64,000 bases of DNA from Saussurea involucrata (lineage: Eukaryota; Streptophyta; Magnoliopsida; Asterales; Asteraceae). The notes beneath the pieces were generated by a model, which saw only the letters and a program-made list of their open reading frames with translations, did no database searches and had not been told where the DNA came from. A program made the position numbers and the translations under genes. Shown one piece after another: positions 1-12,402 of the stretch. The stretch covers positions 247,740,422 through 247,804,421 of the forward strand of contig CM066321.1 in NCBI GenBank assembly GCA_033807775.1, in the 5' to 3' direction. Each line of letters begins with the position of its first letter. The first letter of the stretch is position 1.

Positions 1-1027
1 GTTTACAGAGGTTCTGTGAATTTGAAAATCTTTGATGTGTATCCCTTTCTCATATATCTCATTGTTATCATGACTTCTGTGGGTTTCTTCTTTAACCAAA
101 ACATTTGTAAAGGCATTGGAGAGGATAAAATCGGATTTATGTCAAGAAATTTGCTTCGCAGAGGTTTTGTGGCTCTGTTGGAACTTGCAGAAGTTCTGTG
201 AGGGCCAACAGAAGCTCTATGAGGGAAAAAATCTCATAACAAAAATTTTATTAAAGTTTTGATCATCCAATTTTTGATTTGGTTTAAGAGATGTTTTTCG
301 GACATATTTGAAAGTTTGTGTCCGAGAAAACTGTTAAAAAAATGGTTTGTTCGAGAAGGTCATGGTTTGTGTTTTCGGTTTCCGAGATAACATTCCAAAA
401 GATCGACAGAGGGTTAATTTGCGATCACAGAGCATATTTCTTGCAGAACCTCTGTTGAGCTCAGCAGAAGCTCTATGACCTTAAATTTCTCCTAACGCGA
501 ATTTTGTGAAACTTTTTGAGCTTTTGATTTTTGAAATGTTATTCACAGTATATTTAGGACATATTTGACAATTCTTGTCCTAGAAAACTGTTTTCCAAAA
601 ACCTTTTGTGCGAGAGACATACCTTTTGGTTCTTCTGTTCTTGGCAGTTTGTCTGACTTCTGTCGATGGAGAATTATCGACATCCTTCTTGGGCTTCCCT
701 TTGAAAGATTTACCTCTGTAGATCATTTCAGGATCCCTTTTTGCTCCCCCTTGATCTAATCACCTCTGTAGATCAAGTAATTTCCTTTTGCTCCCCCTTG
801 ACCTATGCATGGATCAAAGAATGATAACTTTTGCATAGAACATAGGTCATGTTTTCCAGAGGTTCTGTAGAGGTCGTTAGAGGATCTGAGTTGACTTACA
901 GAAGCTCTGTGATTTTAAGAACTATTTAAGATTGAGAACTTACAAACAGAAATAAATTAACTTAAAGCAAAAATAAAGGAAATTTGTACATATTTACAGA
1001 AGATAAAGCTATACTTACAGAGGATTG
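1..1027 (-). other. Element A pol-to-3' LTR spacer with purine tracts
   Basis: No coding sequence is seen. On the minus strand two near-duplicate segments carry polypurine tracts (AAGGGGGAGCA, plus positions 743-757 and 790-802), each next to a CTCTGTAGATCA word. Such GGGGGAG tracts just precede the 3' LTR in the other Copia elements here, but no LTR follows on the left. The words CAGAGGTTCTGTG and CAGAAGCTCTATG recur many times. Confidence 0.6.
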
Positions 1028-2818
1028 TCACACCATGTTTATCATTCCTAACTTACCCACCAAGAAATTGAATCTTTTATCGTCTAGTGCTTTGGTGAAT
1101 AAGTCAGCGAGTTGATATTCTGTTGGCACGAAATGCATTTCAATTGTACCGTATTCAACATGATGTTTCAAGAAATGGTACCTTATATCGATATGCTTGG
1201 TTTTCGAGTGTTGCACAGGATTGGAAGAGATAGCAATGGCACTTTTGGAATCACAGAAGATGGGTATTTTGAATAGGATGTGGCCGTAGTCTTTTAGTTG
1301 AGTCTTCATCCATAGAACTTGAGAACAACAGCTAGCAGCAGCAACGTATTCAGCTTCTGCAGTGGATGTGGAGACACAATTCTGCTTCTTGGAGGTCCAA
1401 CTGACTAGTTTACCACCTAGGAATTGACAACTCCCAGAGGTACTCTTTCTGTCAAGCATGCATCCTCCATAGTCTGAATCTGTATAAGCTTTAAGACTAA
1501 AACTAGAGTTCAGTGGATACCAGAGACTGAGATTTTTGGTCCCCTTTAGGTATCTAAAGATTCTCTTCACCGCATCATAATGTGATTTCTTAGGATTAGC
1601 TTGATAACATGCACAAAGACATGTGGCATGCATAATGTCAGGTCTGCTTGCTGTTAAGTATAACAGAGATCCAATCATGCCTCTGTAGAGAGTGCATTCT
1701 ACAGAGATACCATTTGGATCTAAGAATAACTTATTTCCAGTGGCCATTGGAGTTTTCATTGCAGAGGTATCAGAGAGGTTATATTTTGACAGAATGTCAG
1801 AGACATATTTGGCTTGATTTATAAAAATTCCCTCTGAAGTTTGTTTGACTTGAAGTCCGAGGAAGAATGTTAATTCCCCCATCATACTCATTTCAAACTC
1901 ACTCTGCATGAGTTTCTCAAAACTTTTACACTCTTCTGAATTAGTAGACCCGAAAATTATGTCATCCACATAGATTTGTACACGCATTATCTCACCCTTT
2001 TTATGTTTATAGAATAAGGTAGTATCTGTTGTACCTCTGTTGTAGCCATTGACTAGAAGGAAGGTAGAAAGTCGTTCGTACCATGCTCTTGGAGCCTGTT
2101 TCAGTCCGTATAGAGACTTTTCAAGGTAGTATACATGCCTTGGAAACTTTGAGCTTTCAAACCCTGGTGGCTGATTTACGTAAACCTCTTCTTGGATTTC
2201 ACCGTTTAGAAAAGCTGATTTTACGTCCATCTGATAGACTTTAAAACCTCTGTGGGCTGCGAAGGCTAAGAATATTCTTATTTCTTCGAGTCGTGCGACA
2301 GGGGCAAAAGTCTCATCGTAGTCTATGCCTTCTTCTTGTCTATATCCTTTTGCTACTAATCTTGCTTTGTTTCTGATGACCACTCCATCTTCATCCTTCT
2401 TGTTTCTGTAGACCCATTTAGTCCCAATGGCCTGTTTCCCTCGTGGCAGAGGTACTAAAGTCCATACTTTGTTACGCTCAAACTGCAGAAGTTCTTCTTG
2501 CATGGCGTCTACCCAATTTGGGTCATCTAGGGCTTCAGAAATCTTCTTTGGTTCTATCACACTGATAAAGTTAGTAAAAAAACAAAAATTAGCAGTGGCA
2601 GACCTGGTTTTTACTGAGTCAGAAGGTTCTCCGATTATTTGGCTTGGAGGATGGCTTTTTGTCCACTGAGTCGTGCGTGGAAGATGATCATCAATGTCCT
2701 CGAACCTTTCGTCAGCGGCTTCTTGTGTTTCTTCTTGTGTAGCCTCTGTCGTTCTTCGTGCCTTGGTAGTTGATTCTACCGTTTGTGGAAATATTGGTAT
2801 GAGTGGTGGGGTTTGTTC
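1028..2818 (-). pseudogene. Copia pol: reverse transcriptase and RNase H (element A)
   Basis: The RVT_2-type reverse transcriptase starts near the PNWVDAM motif and carries the Copia signatures GTKWVYRNK, VKSAFLNG, SLYGLKQAPRAWY and the catalytic YVDD (in VQIYVDDIIFGST). RNase H follows with DRKSTSG, STAEAEYVAAA and the HIDIRYHF and LADLFTKAL motifs, ending in a natural stop. The frame is open from the stop at 2819 down to 1028; a residue-510 reading that begins around 2560 starts at an internal GTG, so the true protein joins upstream. The RT itself shows no internal stop, so this is the best-preserved part of A. It is a pseudogene only because integrase and gag upstream are broken. Confidence 0.9.
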
Positions 2819-4483
2819 CTATGAGGACGTATAGTCTTGGTCCTCGATTTCCCCTGTAATTGGTTCTTCTGTGGATTGTGGAGTTTGTTTTTCAGCAACT
2901 TCTGTGGTCGTTTTTCTTAATGTTTCATCTTCTGCATGTTCTTCTTCGGCAATTGCATCTGTAGTATTTATAGAAGAAGATGAAGCATTATTTGGACCTG
3001 TTAGAGTCATACCTGTAGGATTTTGTCCGACAGAGGATGGTTCTTCAGAAATTCTGATGGTTCCAACAGAAGGATCAATGTCATTGTTGAACATCTCTAA
3101 AAATAGAAGATCCAAATCTTCTTTTGTTTTTGAGATGTCAGAGGATTTCCCTTTAATTCCGAGTTCTGAACTGATTTGTTCAGAAGTCATTTGGAATGAA
3201 TCATCAAAAGAAACATTGATGCTTTCTACAATCTTGCGAGACTTTGTAAGGAATGGTCTGTAGGCTTTGGAAGTGGCAGAGTATCCAATGAATTTGCCTT
3301 CATCAGCTTTTACTTCAAACTTTCCTCTTGAATCTCTGTCGTTTAAAACAAAGCATTTGCATCCGAATACATGAAAAAACTTGATGTTTGGCCTCCTTTT
3401 GTGAAGCAATTCGTAAGGCGTCTTGAGTTGTCTTTTCACAATGGTTGAACGATTCTGTGTATAACACGCAGTAGAAATTGCTTCTGCCCAAAAGTTCATT
3501 GATAATCCGCATGCAGATAGCATAGTTCTTGCGGCCTCCACAAGTGTTCGATTCTTTCTTTCGACTACACCGTTCTGTTGTGGAGTTCGAGCGGCAGAGA
3601 AGTTCTGTGATATTCCTTCTGTAGAAAGATAGGCTTCAATGACACAGTTTTTAAATTATGTGCCATTGTCACTTCTTAACTTCTGTATTCTGCAGTCATA
3701 AAGAAATTGAATTCTTTTCATTAGATTTATCAGTATAATTGGAACATCTGATTTCTTTCTAATAAATTCAACCCAAGTGAAACGTGAATACTCATCAATT
3801 AGGACAAGTATGTATTTCTTGCCACCTAGGCTCTGCATAGCAATGGGACCGCAGAGGTCGACATGAAGCATGTACAGAGGCCTAGTGCAAGACACGTCTG
3901 TTTTGCCTTTGTGGGAAGCCCTTTTGTGTTTTCCCATTTCACAGGCCGAACACAAGTGATCCTTATTGAATTTAACATTTGGCAAACCTTTCACTAGATC
4001 GAGTTTTACTAGTTTATCCAGGGTGTGAAAGTTTAAGTGACAGAACATGTTGTGCCATAACCACGCTTCTTCACTTTTGCAGGCTACTAGGCAAACTTTG
4101 TCCTTGGATTTTGAAGTAAAATTCATTAGGTATAGATCACCTCTTCTTTCAGCTCGCAGAAGTTCCATTCCTGTGTTTTCACTTTGTAGAGAGCAGAAAC
4201 TTCTTTTGAATAACACATCGAATCCTGTATCACAGAGTTGACTTGCACTTAGTAGGTTGTGTTTGAGGCCATTCACATATGCAACTTTGTATACAGAGAC
4301 ATTTTCTTTCTGTATGACTCCATAGCCTTTGATGTGTCCCTTCATGTTGTCTCCAAAAGTTACAGATCCACCATCGTGTGTTTCTTTGTATGTGGATAGT
4401 AATCTTCTGTCGCCAGTCATGTGCCTTGAGCATCCGGAGTCAAGATACCAAATTGGCACATGTTGCTTCTGCAAGACAATCAC
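2819..4483 (-). pseudogene. Copia pol: protease, GAG-pre-integrase, integrase (element A)
   Basis: The aspartic protease core WYLDSGCSRHMTG is near the upstream end. A GAG-pre-integrase zinc site follows (WHNMFCHLN then HLCSACEMGK), then the integrase core with the first Asp in HVDLCGP and the second in RSDNGT. Two stops lie in one otherwise open frame: TAA at 3656-3658 directly after SDNGT, where Glu is usual, and TAG at 2819-2821. Downstream (2822-3541) is the integrase C-terminal region with KTPYELLHKRRPNI and GCKCFVLNDRD. Upstream, pol is in a different frame from gag; the switch lies just after the conserved gag end WVPKSL-stop (4480-4482). The copy is dead as it stands. Confidence 0.88.
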
Positions 4484-4587
4484 AGAGACTTAGGTACCCA
4501 TAACCATATGGGTCCAATATTGTTAGAATTTTTCAAGTTTGCCTTAGCATTCTAGAAATACATTTTATCCTTTGTAGAAAGATCAGA

Positions 4588-7500
4588 TTATTTCTCTCGA
4601 GGTTTTGACTTTGGAGTTTTAGTGGAGAGTAAGCAATCTGGACTTGAGAAGTATTTATTCAGTTTGAACATAAGATCAAAACAATGACAGTATTGAATAT
4701 GAGATGTGATTCGTTTGAACTTTTCATTGAATTCATTGAACTGAGCCACAGAGGCATTACACTCTTTCTTTACATTAGATTTCCTATTACAAGAAGATCT
4801 ATGAATACTAGAATGTTGTTTGCAAAAGTCTTGTTTAGTTCCTGCCTTCTGTGACTCTCTTCTGTGGTGAACATCTTTCTTCACTGTCACAGAGGAAAAG
4901 TATTTGTTAGCTTCAGGCCATTTTCCCTTTTGTTTCCAAGTGGGATTCTCTTTAATTTTCCTTAAAGGTTTTGAAAATTTTGAACTTTTAGGATCAACAG
5001 AGGTCTTCTTTAACATATCAAGCTCAGCAGAGGTTTTGACCTTTAAATACATGTTCAGAAAATCTGGGCAGATAGGTATCTCTGTGATTTTCTCTTTTGG
5101 AGAAATAGTTCTGTTAAGAACCTCAGAGGAGAATTTAACATCCTCTGTGTCACAGTGAACTAATCCTGATTTAGAATCAGTCTCTGAGTCGTCCGAGGAT
5201 GAATCGTCCTCATATACAAAGGTTGAGTCATCTCTTTCGACAGAGGCTGGATTTTCTGAGCATGTATCGTACGAGCTTTCTTCCTCTGTAGAATGACTTT
5301 CATAGAAGGCAGAGGTATCTGATGAGATCTTTTCAGTGAGAATTTGATTTATAGAAGAGGTACTGAGATTTTCTAAAACATTTGATTTCAAAACTTCCAA
5401 AATTTCTTCTTCAATAGATTTTTTAAGTTTTTCTTCTGAAAAGATGGGTTTAAACTCAGGAGCTTCTGCTGATAATTTCTTTTCATCGTTCATTATGCAG
5501 ACAAAAGCGACCTGTGTTTGAGTCTCTGGTTTACCAAACTTAAAGATACCAATCTGATCTTGTGTTTTCAGATATTTCTTTGGTTTGATTCCTCTATTGA
5601 CAGAGGTTGAAGATGATGAATCTGTGTTTTCAAACCACACATTGATCATCTTTGTATGTTTCCTTAAGTGAGGTTCTGCAGAGAGTTTAACCCTTTTACT
5701 TACAGAGAGTAAGTTTGGAAAGTTTGGTTTGTTAGTTTTTCCCAAAACAAATAGAGAAGACAGAGGTTTTAGTCGTTTATTTTCAACTCCTAAGGTAATA
5801 TCACTGTACCCTATACCTCGTCTTGCTATTTGAGAGTTTACCTTTTCATATACCTTCTGTGCATCTTTATAGTTTTTAAGTAAAACTTCTCTTCTTAAAA
5901 GATCTTGCCAAAGTACCTCTCTTTCCTTTTGAAAGTATTCTTTTAGAGCTCTTATGTCTGTAGTTTCACTTCTTGAAACTGAAAGTTCTTTTGTTTTGAT
6001 TTTTAAAGCATAGGTTAAATTAGAGATTTGCCTTTTTAAAGGATCTATATTTTTGCTCCAATATTTTTCGACTTTTTCTTTTTCTTCACAGATTTTGGCT
6101 TTTTCTTGAGTGAGAAGCATCACTTCTCTCTCATTAAAGGTCATCTTTTTCTGAATGCTTTCATTTACTTCTTTCAGTTCAATGTTAAGTTTAAATAAAT
6201 CATCATCTACAGAATTAGTACTTGAGGTAGAGTTTGAAATTGATACCTCAATATCAGTGCCGGAGTCAACTTCTGCCATGCCACAGAACAGGGCATTTGT
6301 GGGAAATTCATCGTCCGAGGTAGAGTCTGATTCGAAGTCCTCCTTGCTTGCCTCAGAATGCCCTTTGTTCGCCATTAGGGATTTTTGCGCATAATACTCG
6401 GCCTTCTTTTTGTAAAAAGCTGAGTCCTTCTGTGGGCGATTTTGTCTACTTCTGCATTCTTTAGCGAAATGACCTGGTTTGCCGCAGTTGAAACAACCTT
6501 GGGAGGTGTTTCCAGTTCGATCTTCGGACTTCTGTTGGTCTCCACCTTTCTCTGTTCTGCATTCGTTTGCGTAATGACCAGGCTTACCACATTTGTAGCA
6601 TTCTTGTGTGTGGCATACCTTGTCATCTGATCTCTGTCGGTCATTTCCTCTGTAGCTTCTTTCGCTCGACCTCTGTTGGTCATCATTTATGTAGTCTGAC
6701 CTTTGTCGGTCACTTGATTCTTCTCCTCTTCCTTCATCTCTTCTACCATCATCTCTTCTACCAGAATTCCTTTGGTTATTTCTAAACTCTCTTGTCAATA
6801 GAGCCATTGATTTAGCTAATGACGCAAGAGTTATTTCTTCCTCTTTCAGCTCGTCTTCTTCGCTATCAATCATTACCATCTTCTTTTACTCCTTCTTTTT
6901 CTCCTCTGTATATCTCTCATTTCTTGGTCTGTCCGTAGCCTCTGTAGATTTACTAACCAATGCGTATGGTACAATGGTTAGTGTTTTAGCTTGAGCTATT
7001 TGAGGCTCTTGTGCGGCTAGTGTTCCATAGAGATCAGAGAGTGTCCAGGAGTCTAGATCTTGATTTTTTTGTAAACACATAGACAACTGAAGCCACTCAT
7101 CGTTCAGGCTCTTTAGAAACATGACATTATTTTCTTCCGTGGTTCTGTGAATACCAGACTTTCTGCATTTGTTTACGAGAGAGTTGAACCGATCGTATGT
7201 TGTTTGCAGTGATTCTGTTGCAGAGGCTCTGAAGGCATGATACTCGTTTATGTATTGTGCCCTTCGGTTCTTCTGTGTTTTAGCACCCCCTTCCTGTTGT
7301 CTTTCTAAGTCTTTCCAGAGATCGTGCGCTGTTTCGCATGCATCTAAGGATTGAAAAATTTCGTTGGGGATAGCCATGATCAGTATTCTCTTTGTTTTCT
7401 GTGCAACTTCATCTTCTGCCTTATCTTCATTTGACCATTCTTCTTTTGGCTTAGGTTTTTGATGTTCAAGGATTTCAGGAGATTCAGCAGTAGCTGGTAC

Positions 7501-7677
7501 ACGTGGCATAGTTATCATAGGAACCGGAGGAAGATTGTATAGATATTGTTTGAGAGTTTTTTCAGTACCCTCAAAAAAATGAACCATTCTTATTTTCCAT
7601 TGAAGATACTCATCTCTAAGAAGAGTAGGAGGTTTGGTTAATGAGCCAGCAGTGAAAAAGTTATTTGTATTTGTCAT
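4588..7677 (-). pseudogene. Copia gag with two CCHC zinc knuckles (element A)
   Basis: The N-terminal part (7677-6886) is a UBN2/retrotransposon gag-like capsid domain (LTKPPTLLRDEYLQWKIRM near the start; LWKDLERQ; FNSLVNKCRK). The second part (from 6879) has two CCHC zinc knuckles, CYKCGKPGHYANEC and CFNCGKPGHFAKEC, then a Glu/Lys-rich coiled-coil stretch and a Ser/Asp-rich tail. One TAA at 6886-6888 splits the two parts in the same frame. More stops follow at 4588 and near 4555, still in frame with the WVPKSL end at 4483-4500. The start at 7677 (ATG) is supported by lying about 160 bp after the primer site. Confidence 0.88.
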
Positions 7678-7853
7678 TTTGAGGAAAGGATAATCTGATG
7701 GAGGATTTATGAGTATGAAGATCTGGAAGGTTTTCTGGGTACACCTAATATCCAGAAATATGGTGATGAAGAAAAGGAAAGTAATCTATCAAATAAAAGT
7801 TGTAAAACGAGGATCACTTGATATTGAAAATCAAGCTTCGCTCTGATACCAAT
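7678..7853 (-). promoter_or_regulatory. Element A leader with primer-binding site
   Basis: The leader separates the 5' LTR from the gag ATG. The primer site is at 7840-7851 (minus strand TGGTATCAGAGC, complementary to the 3' end of initiator tRNA-Met), two bases from the LTR end. This fixes the strand of the element and shows that the LTR on its right is the 5' LTR. Confidence 0.9.
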
Positions 7854-8717
7854 TGTTGGTTCCCGTTTTGCTTATACAAGATTATCAGATCTATTAGTTC
7901 AAGTTAATGTTTGATGCGGAAGCGTATTTGAAGAACTAACAGATAAGTTTTGATAGATTTAGACCAAAATATAAATAAACAATGAACAGGAAATAATATT
8001 TCAAAGTTTACTGAATATATATTTAGAACAGATTTAAGAACAATGAGTAAGAAAAGCTTCAAAAAGGATATGACTCTTAAGGTGAATAAGCTTTTTGTGT
8101 TCTTATGATCGTCGATTTATATGTGATTGATGATAATGATAAAATGATAAGTGATAAGGAAGAACTCAACATGAGTCTTCCTTATATACTACTCTAAAGG
8201 GGACCATAAAGCATATGCTACTATTCAAACGGTACTGATGAATAGTTGAACGGATGTCGTTAACAGTTGCAAGAGCGGCATGAACAGTAAGACGTGTTGT
8301 ATTGCATTTAATGCAACAGACGTCTATTATGTACTAAGCCCTATTGAGTCCAATCAGAGTTTGACACGTCGATGTTGGACAGGGCATGCTACCATGCAAG
8401 TTGATGAACGGGTCCTGTAACAGTAGCAAGATATTAATAATATCTTTGAAGTCTTTGTTGAAGACCACAGAGGCTCTGTAATGAGTTATAGAGGTTCTGC
8501 GGTCTGGTCCTCTGTGGAGCAGTCTTCTTTTGTTTCCGAGTCTTGAGTCTTCTTTAAGTCCAACAGAGGTTCTGTAGGACCCTTCTGTTGCTTCTGTAGC
8601 TTCTTGACCCTGATCTCTCGGTGAGTTCGGCAGAGCCTCTGTAAGAGGCTTTTCTTCACTTAGCCTATTTTTCACTACTTCTAAATATTTCTATGATTAG
8701 GAAGATTGAAGCTAACA
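7854..8717 (-). repeat. 5' LTR of Copia element A (864 bp)
   Basis: On the minus strand it begins TGTTAGCTTCAATC and ends GGGAACCAACA, abutting the primer site. A TATA-like GTATATAAGG is at plus 8181-8188, with an ACGTGTC box about 175 bp upstream of it (8361-8370). Words of the type AGAGGCTCTGT recur near 8465-8525. It is clearly related to the LTRs of B (9066-9763) and E (50349-51061). Confidence 0.88.
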
Positions 8718-9763
8718 GTTTGGTTAAAGAACCAGCAGAGAGGAAGTTGTTTGTATTCGTCATTTTAAAAAAAGATAAATTATCCAGAAAAGGGTTTGAA
8801 CCACAAACTTTTCAGAGTACGAAGTAGATGCTTCGTATGAAGTTTCTGTGCTTAAAAGCTTTTAAACAGTGCACTAAAATGGAGTTTTTAACCAGAATAA
8901 CAGATTCTATACTTTTACCAGAGTTCGAATGAATCGAAAAATGGCAGAAAACATAATCTGTTTGAATAAAATGAAGAACAGGTTAAAAATCCAAGTTTCT
9001 ACCAAAAATCATTGTAAAGAGTGGATCCCTTGATATTAAAAATCAAAGTTTGCTCTGATACCAATTGTTGGTTCCTGTTTTCTTAACAATGATCTTAACT
9101 TTCAATTAGTTCAGATTGTAGATATGGTGCGGAAGCGTATTTAAGAACTGAAAGATAATGTAAAGGTAGAAAAACACACAATATCAAATAAACAGTATGT
9201 AAAGAACAGATGAATATCTCGAAGATTACTGTGTTTGATATTATCAAGAACACCAAGAACATAACAAGAAAGAGTTGCTGGTGTGTGTGTTTGTGTGTAG
9301 CTTAATGTGTAATTCTTTTTCTTGTTAATAGAAGAACTCAACATGAGTCTTCTATTTATACTACTACAAAGGGGACATACTTTAGACAATAAGGACTGAT
9401 CTACAGTAGACAAGATTGTATGAACAGTAGCAGGTACGATGTTCATTTAATCCGCATGTTCCAATTCTGACAGAGCCCTATCAGAGTTTGACACGTGTAG
9501 TTGATGTCAGGGGACGCCTAGAACAAGTGGATGAACGGATCTTGAAACAGTAGAAAGATATTTGTTAATCTTCTAAGTCTTCAGTATAAACCGCAGAGGC
9601 TCTGTCAAAGGTGACAGAGGTTCTGCGGCTCGGTCCTCTGTGAGGAGTCTTCTGCTGATTCTTGCCTTCGGTATTCTTGGGTTCTTCTGCAGAGCCTCTG
9701 TGGGTTACTTCTGTACTTAGACTATTTTCACTACTTTTACAAACAGAAAGATTGGAGCTAACA
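8718..9763 (-). mobile_element. Remnant of Copia element B (gag start, leader, 5' LTR)
   Basis: 8718-8765 matches the first codons of gag of element A (compare 7629-7677), then comes a leader of about 290 bp, a primer site at 9052-9063 (minus TGGTATCAGAGC) and an LTR. The rest of B should lie on the far side of A, outside the window. A is therefore the younger insertion. No intact ORF remains here. Confidence 0.8.
9066..9763 (-). repeat. 5' LTR of Copia element B (698 bp)
   Basis: On the minus strand it starts TGTTAGCTCCAATC and ends GGAACCAACA. A TATAAATA box lies at plus 9353-9360 and a G-box CACGTG at 9492-9497, about 130 bp upstream in the sense of transcription. Flank after the LTR is GTCCC (9764-9768); the partner target duplication is outside the window. 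Confidence 0.85.
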
Positions 9764-12189
9764 GTCCCACTCGAGTTTTGTTGAGAAAAGTTAATTTTAT
9801 GCCATAAGGCGACTAAGAAGAGATGAGTTTGGAACTCTAGTGTCGCGTAACTTTTTTTTCAAGAGTTTGTGTTATTAAGTATTTCGTTGCAAATAGTTCA
9901 GTGTATGGATTGACTTATACGTGACTTAAGTAATGCATGAAAGAACATTTAGGTAACATTCATAATAATTTGTTTGGTGCGCTTTCGCTCAATTAAGTGT
10001 TTTAGTATTATTTCCATGTAAATGCGTATATCGACTTAGGGGTATGCATAGCTTGGTAACCATTGTTTTCTCGACACTTTTGCTAAACGAGACGTGCATG
10101 AAAATGTTTTATTAACTCCTTGTTTAAATGAGAGACCATTTGGTCAAAGCATGTTTTAGAGGTGTGAGGATCACGGATGGTTTACAATACGTGATATTTG
10201 AAAAACACAAATGTATGAGTCGTTGACGTTGGTCAATTTTGATTTGCCCGAATATTTTTGGAAAATTGAAAACCTTTTGGTTTGTAGGAAATGTGTATTT
10301 TGAGTAGTTTGACAAATACATTTTAAGCAATGACGTTTCGACGTTTTATGTTCCAAGTACGAAATTTTGAGGAAAGTGCTTCGTGATAAAAATTTTAGAA
10401 AACTTGTTTGTATAAAATTATGATGCGTGGAATTCTTATGTTTTGAACATTGATGCGCACCGTTGATGCAATTTGGAATTTGAAAATAGATTTGAACCCT
10501 TTTTGGTGTCAATAAATTATTAACACTTATCTCCTCGTATGTTTTGGAAAAACGCATTGTTGTGTGCAAGTTTGCCAAAAACGTTTTATTCAAATGTCAT
10601 TATAGGACCGGATGAGAAATCTTGGGAAATCAATTTAAAGGATTTCATCTCTTGAAATTTTGGCGTGAGTTATTTGGTGCATGTGTGTCATTACAAGAAA
10701 TTTCTAAGAAGTGTTACAAGTTTGCATGCCTACCCCAATGTGAGGTTTTATGATGTTTTAGTCGATATTTTCAAGTGATGGAAACGTATAGGTTTTGTTT
10801 TAAATATGGGAATTGCACAAGTCATTTTGTGTTTGACTAAGGTGTATTTGTAAACCGTTTCATCGTTTTGTATAATGAACTGACACGCACAAAATTTTGT
10901 TGGTGAACCTTGTTCCATGCCATTATATGGTTAGAAGGGAAATTTTGGGAGTCAAATGTCGTTTGGACTTCTTTTAAAAAACGTGCACGCCTTTTTGCAT
11001 CCTGTCTAAAGTCGGGCAGTTACCTTGCGTGCATGTCATGAGTCAATCCATACTAGGACCGTGGCGGTTAATTTTAAAGAAATTGTTTATTACGCTTTTG
11101 CGTTTTGTGAACAATCTGAACTGCAATGAAATAATTTTCAACATGATTTTCATATGTGGGACGAGCGTGTCCATTTTTGCGTAACTACCGAATTGATAAT
11201 AGTAGTTTTATGCATACGTTTAAATTTGATATGAAAATCTTTACGTTGAAAATTTTGTGAATGGTTTTGATTAATTGGCATATTTATTGAATAACGCACT
11301 TGAAAACCTTGAACTCGTTAGGACCTTGGAAAGGGTAAGTAACCCAGTTAAGGGTAAGTGCGTGTAGCACTTCGACGGTGGAAGATTGAGTATTCCACGC
11401 GTGTTGGTATTATAGGCCGGATGATATCGGTAGCGAAGTAAATGTGTTTGTGGTAATTAGAGAGTAGACTTGTGGTGACGCATTTCAAGGTTGGTGTAGT
11501 CGTTTTGTTGACAACCTTAATTTTGTGGAAACACTCGGTAAACGGAACTCATGTGTGGAGTCCTGTCAGAGTTCAAAGCTTGGTGGTATAACTAGGTGTC
11601 AACCTTGTGGTCTGAGGTCAATTACCGTTATCGTATTCGGAGAGTGCAGTCCGATTTAAAAAAAAATAATAATGATAACGGCTGTAGTAACCCTAAGATG
11701 CTCAATTGTGATGAGTAGTTTTGGTGTGAATAACTTTCGTGTGCGGTTAAAGAACCTGTCGGTTTGATGATTAATGTCGTGATGGATTCTTGGGGTCTAT
11801 TAGAACTCGTTGGACATAAACGACAATTAATGGTAGGAGCAATCGGAATTGGAGATTCTGTTGGATTCGTTAGTGAACAAACCTTGGATTGGCTTAGAGT
11901 CTGAAACCGAAATCGGGATGTATGGAACATCTAAGGTTGGGAGACAACCGAAGTTGTCTGACTAAGAGTTATTCCAGCGGTTGGAGTGTTCTCCCGGACA
12001 TAAGTACAGTGTACTTGAATGGGCTTTGTTGGTAAGAATTTGTTCGAGGACTTGTCTTAATAGTTTGTATAATGGAAATTTAGATTCCAGTCAAGGGTTG
12101 ATGGATCATGGTCAGCGTTGAGTCGGTTAGCCTTTGGTTGTAAAGGATTTTAGATTTCGAGGACGAAATTATCCTGAGGTTGGGAGGAT
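9764..12189 (+). mobile_element. Decayed internal region of Gypsy element J, ending in a PPT
   Basis: About 2.4 kb without a recognisable ORF on either strand. The right end, GGACGAAATT followed by GAGGTTGGGAGGAT (PPT about 12176-12189) and an LTR starting TGTAACACCC, is the usual 3' terminus of Tekay/Del-like chromovirus Gypsy elements; K has the matching GGACGAAAT and GTTGGGGAGTAT (42802-42831). I see no RT or integrase motif, so the region is either very decayed or a non-coding derivative. Minus-strand ORFs of 68-140 aa here look random. Confidence 0.65.
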
Positions 12190-12402
12190 TGTAACACCCG
12201 TAATTTTCGGATAAACATAATTTCGAATCAGTGAGAAATCGGTCTTTTAAGAAAAATATGAAAAGTAAGATTTTGGGTTAAATCTTAGATTTTATGGTCT
12301 TGTTGGATGAGGAATTCGAATACGAGTCCATCGGTTCTTTCCGGAGCGAAAACGGAGCTATAACGAAGAAGTTATGGCCAAAACAGTTTTGATACAGCGG
12401 AG

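Larger units (their letters stand above)
1..8717 (-). mobile_element. Copia LTR retrotransposon A, 3' end outside window
   Basis: Reading on the minus strand the order is 5' LTR (7854-8717), primer site (7840-7851), gag (7677-4588), protease/integrase, RT-RNase H (ending 1028), then a long spacer. The order IN-RT-RNase H is that of Ty1/copia. No copy of the LTR is found in 1-1027, so the 3' LTR and the left target duplication lie outside the window. Gag and pol carry several stops and one frame change, so this copy is not autonomous. Directly right of its 5' LTR the sequence resumes in the gag of a related element (B), so A inserted into B. Confidence 0.9.

Noticed and set aside
7840..7851. 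tRNA gene fragments at the TGGTATCAGAGC sites
   Set aside because: Only 12 bases match and all lie next to LTR ends; these are primer-binding sites. No cloverleaf was found anywhere.
9764..12189. Host gene in the ORF-poor stretch left of LTR J1
   Set aside because: No ORF with a domain, no exon-like pattern, and the right end is a Gypsy PPT.
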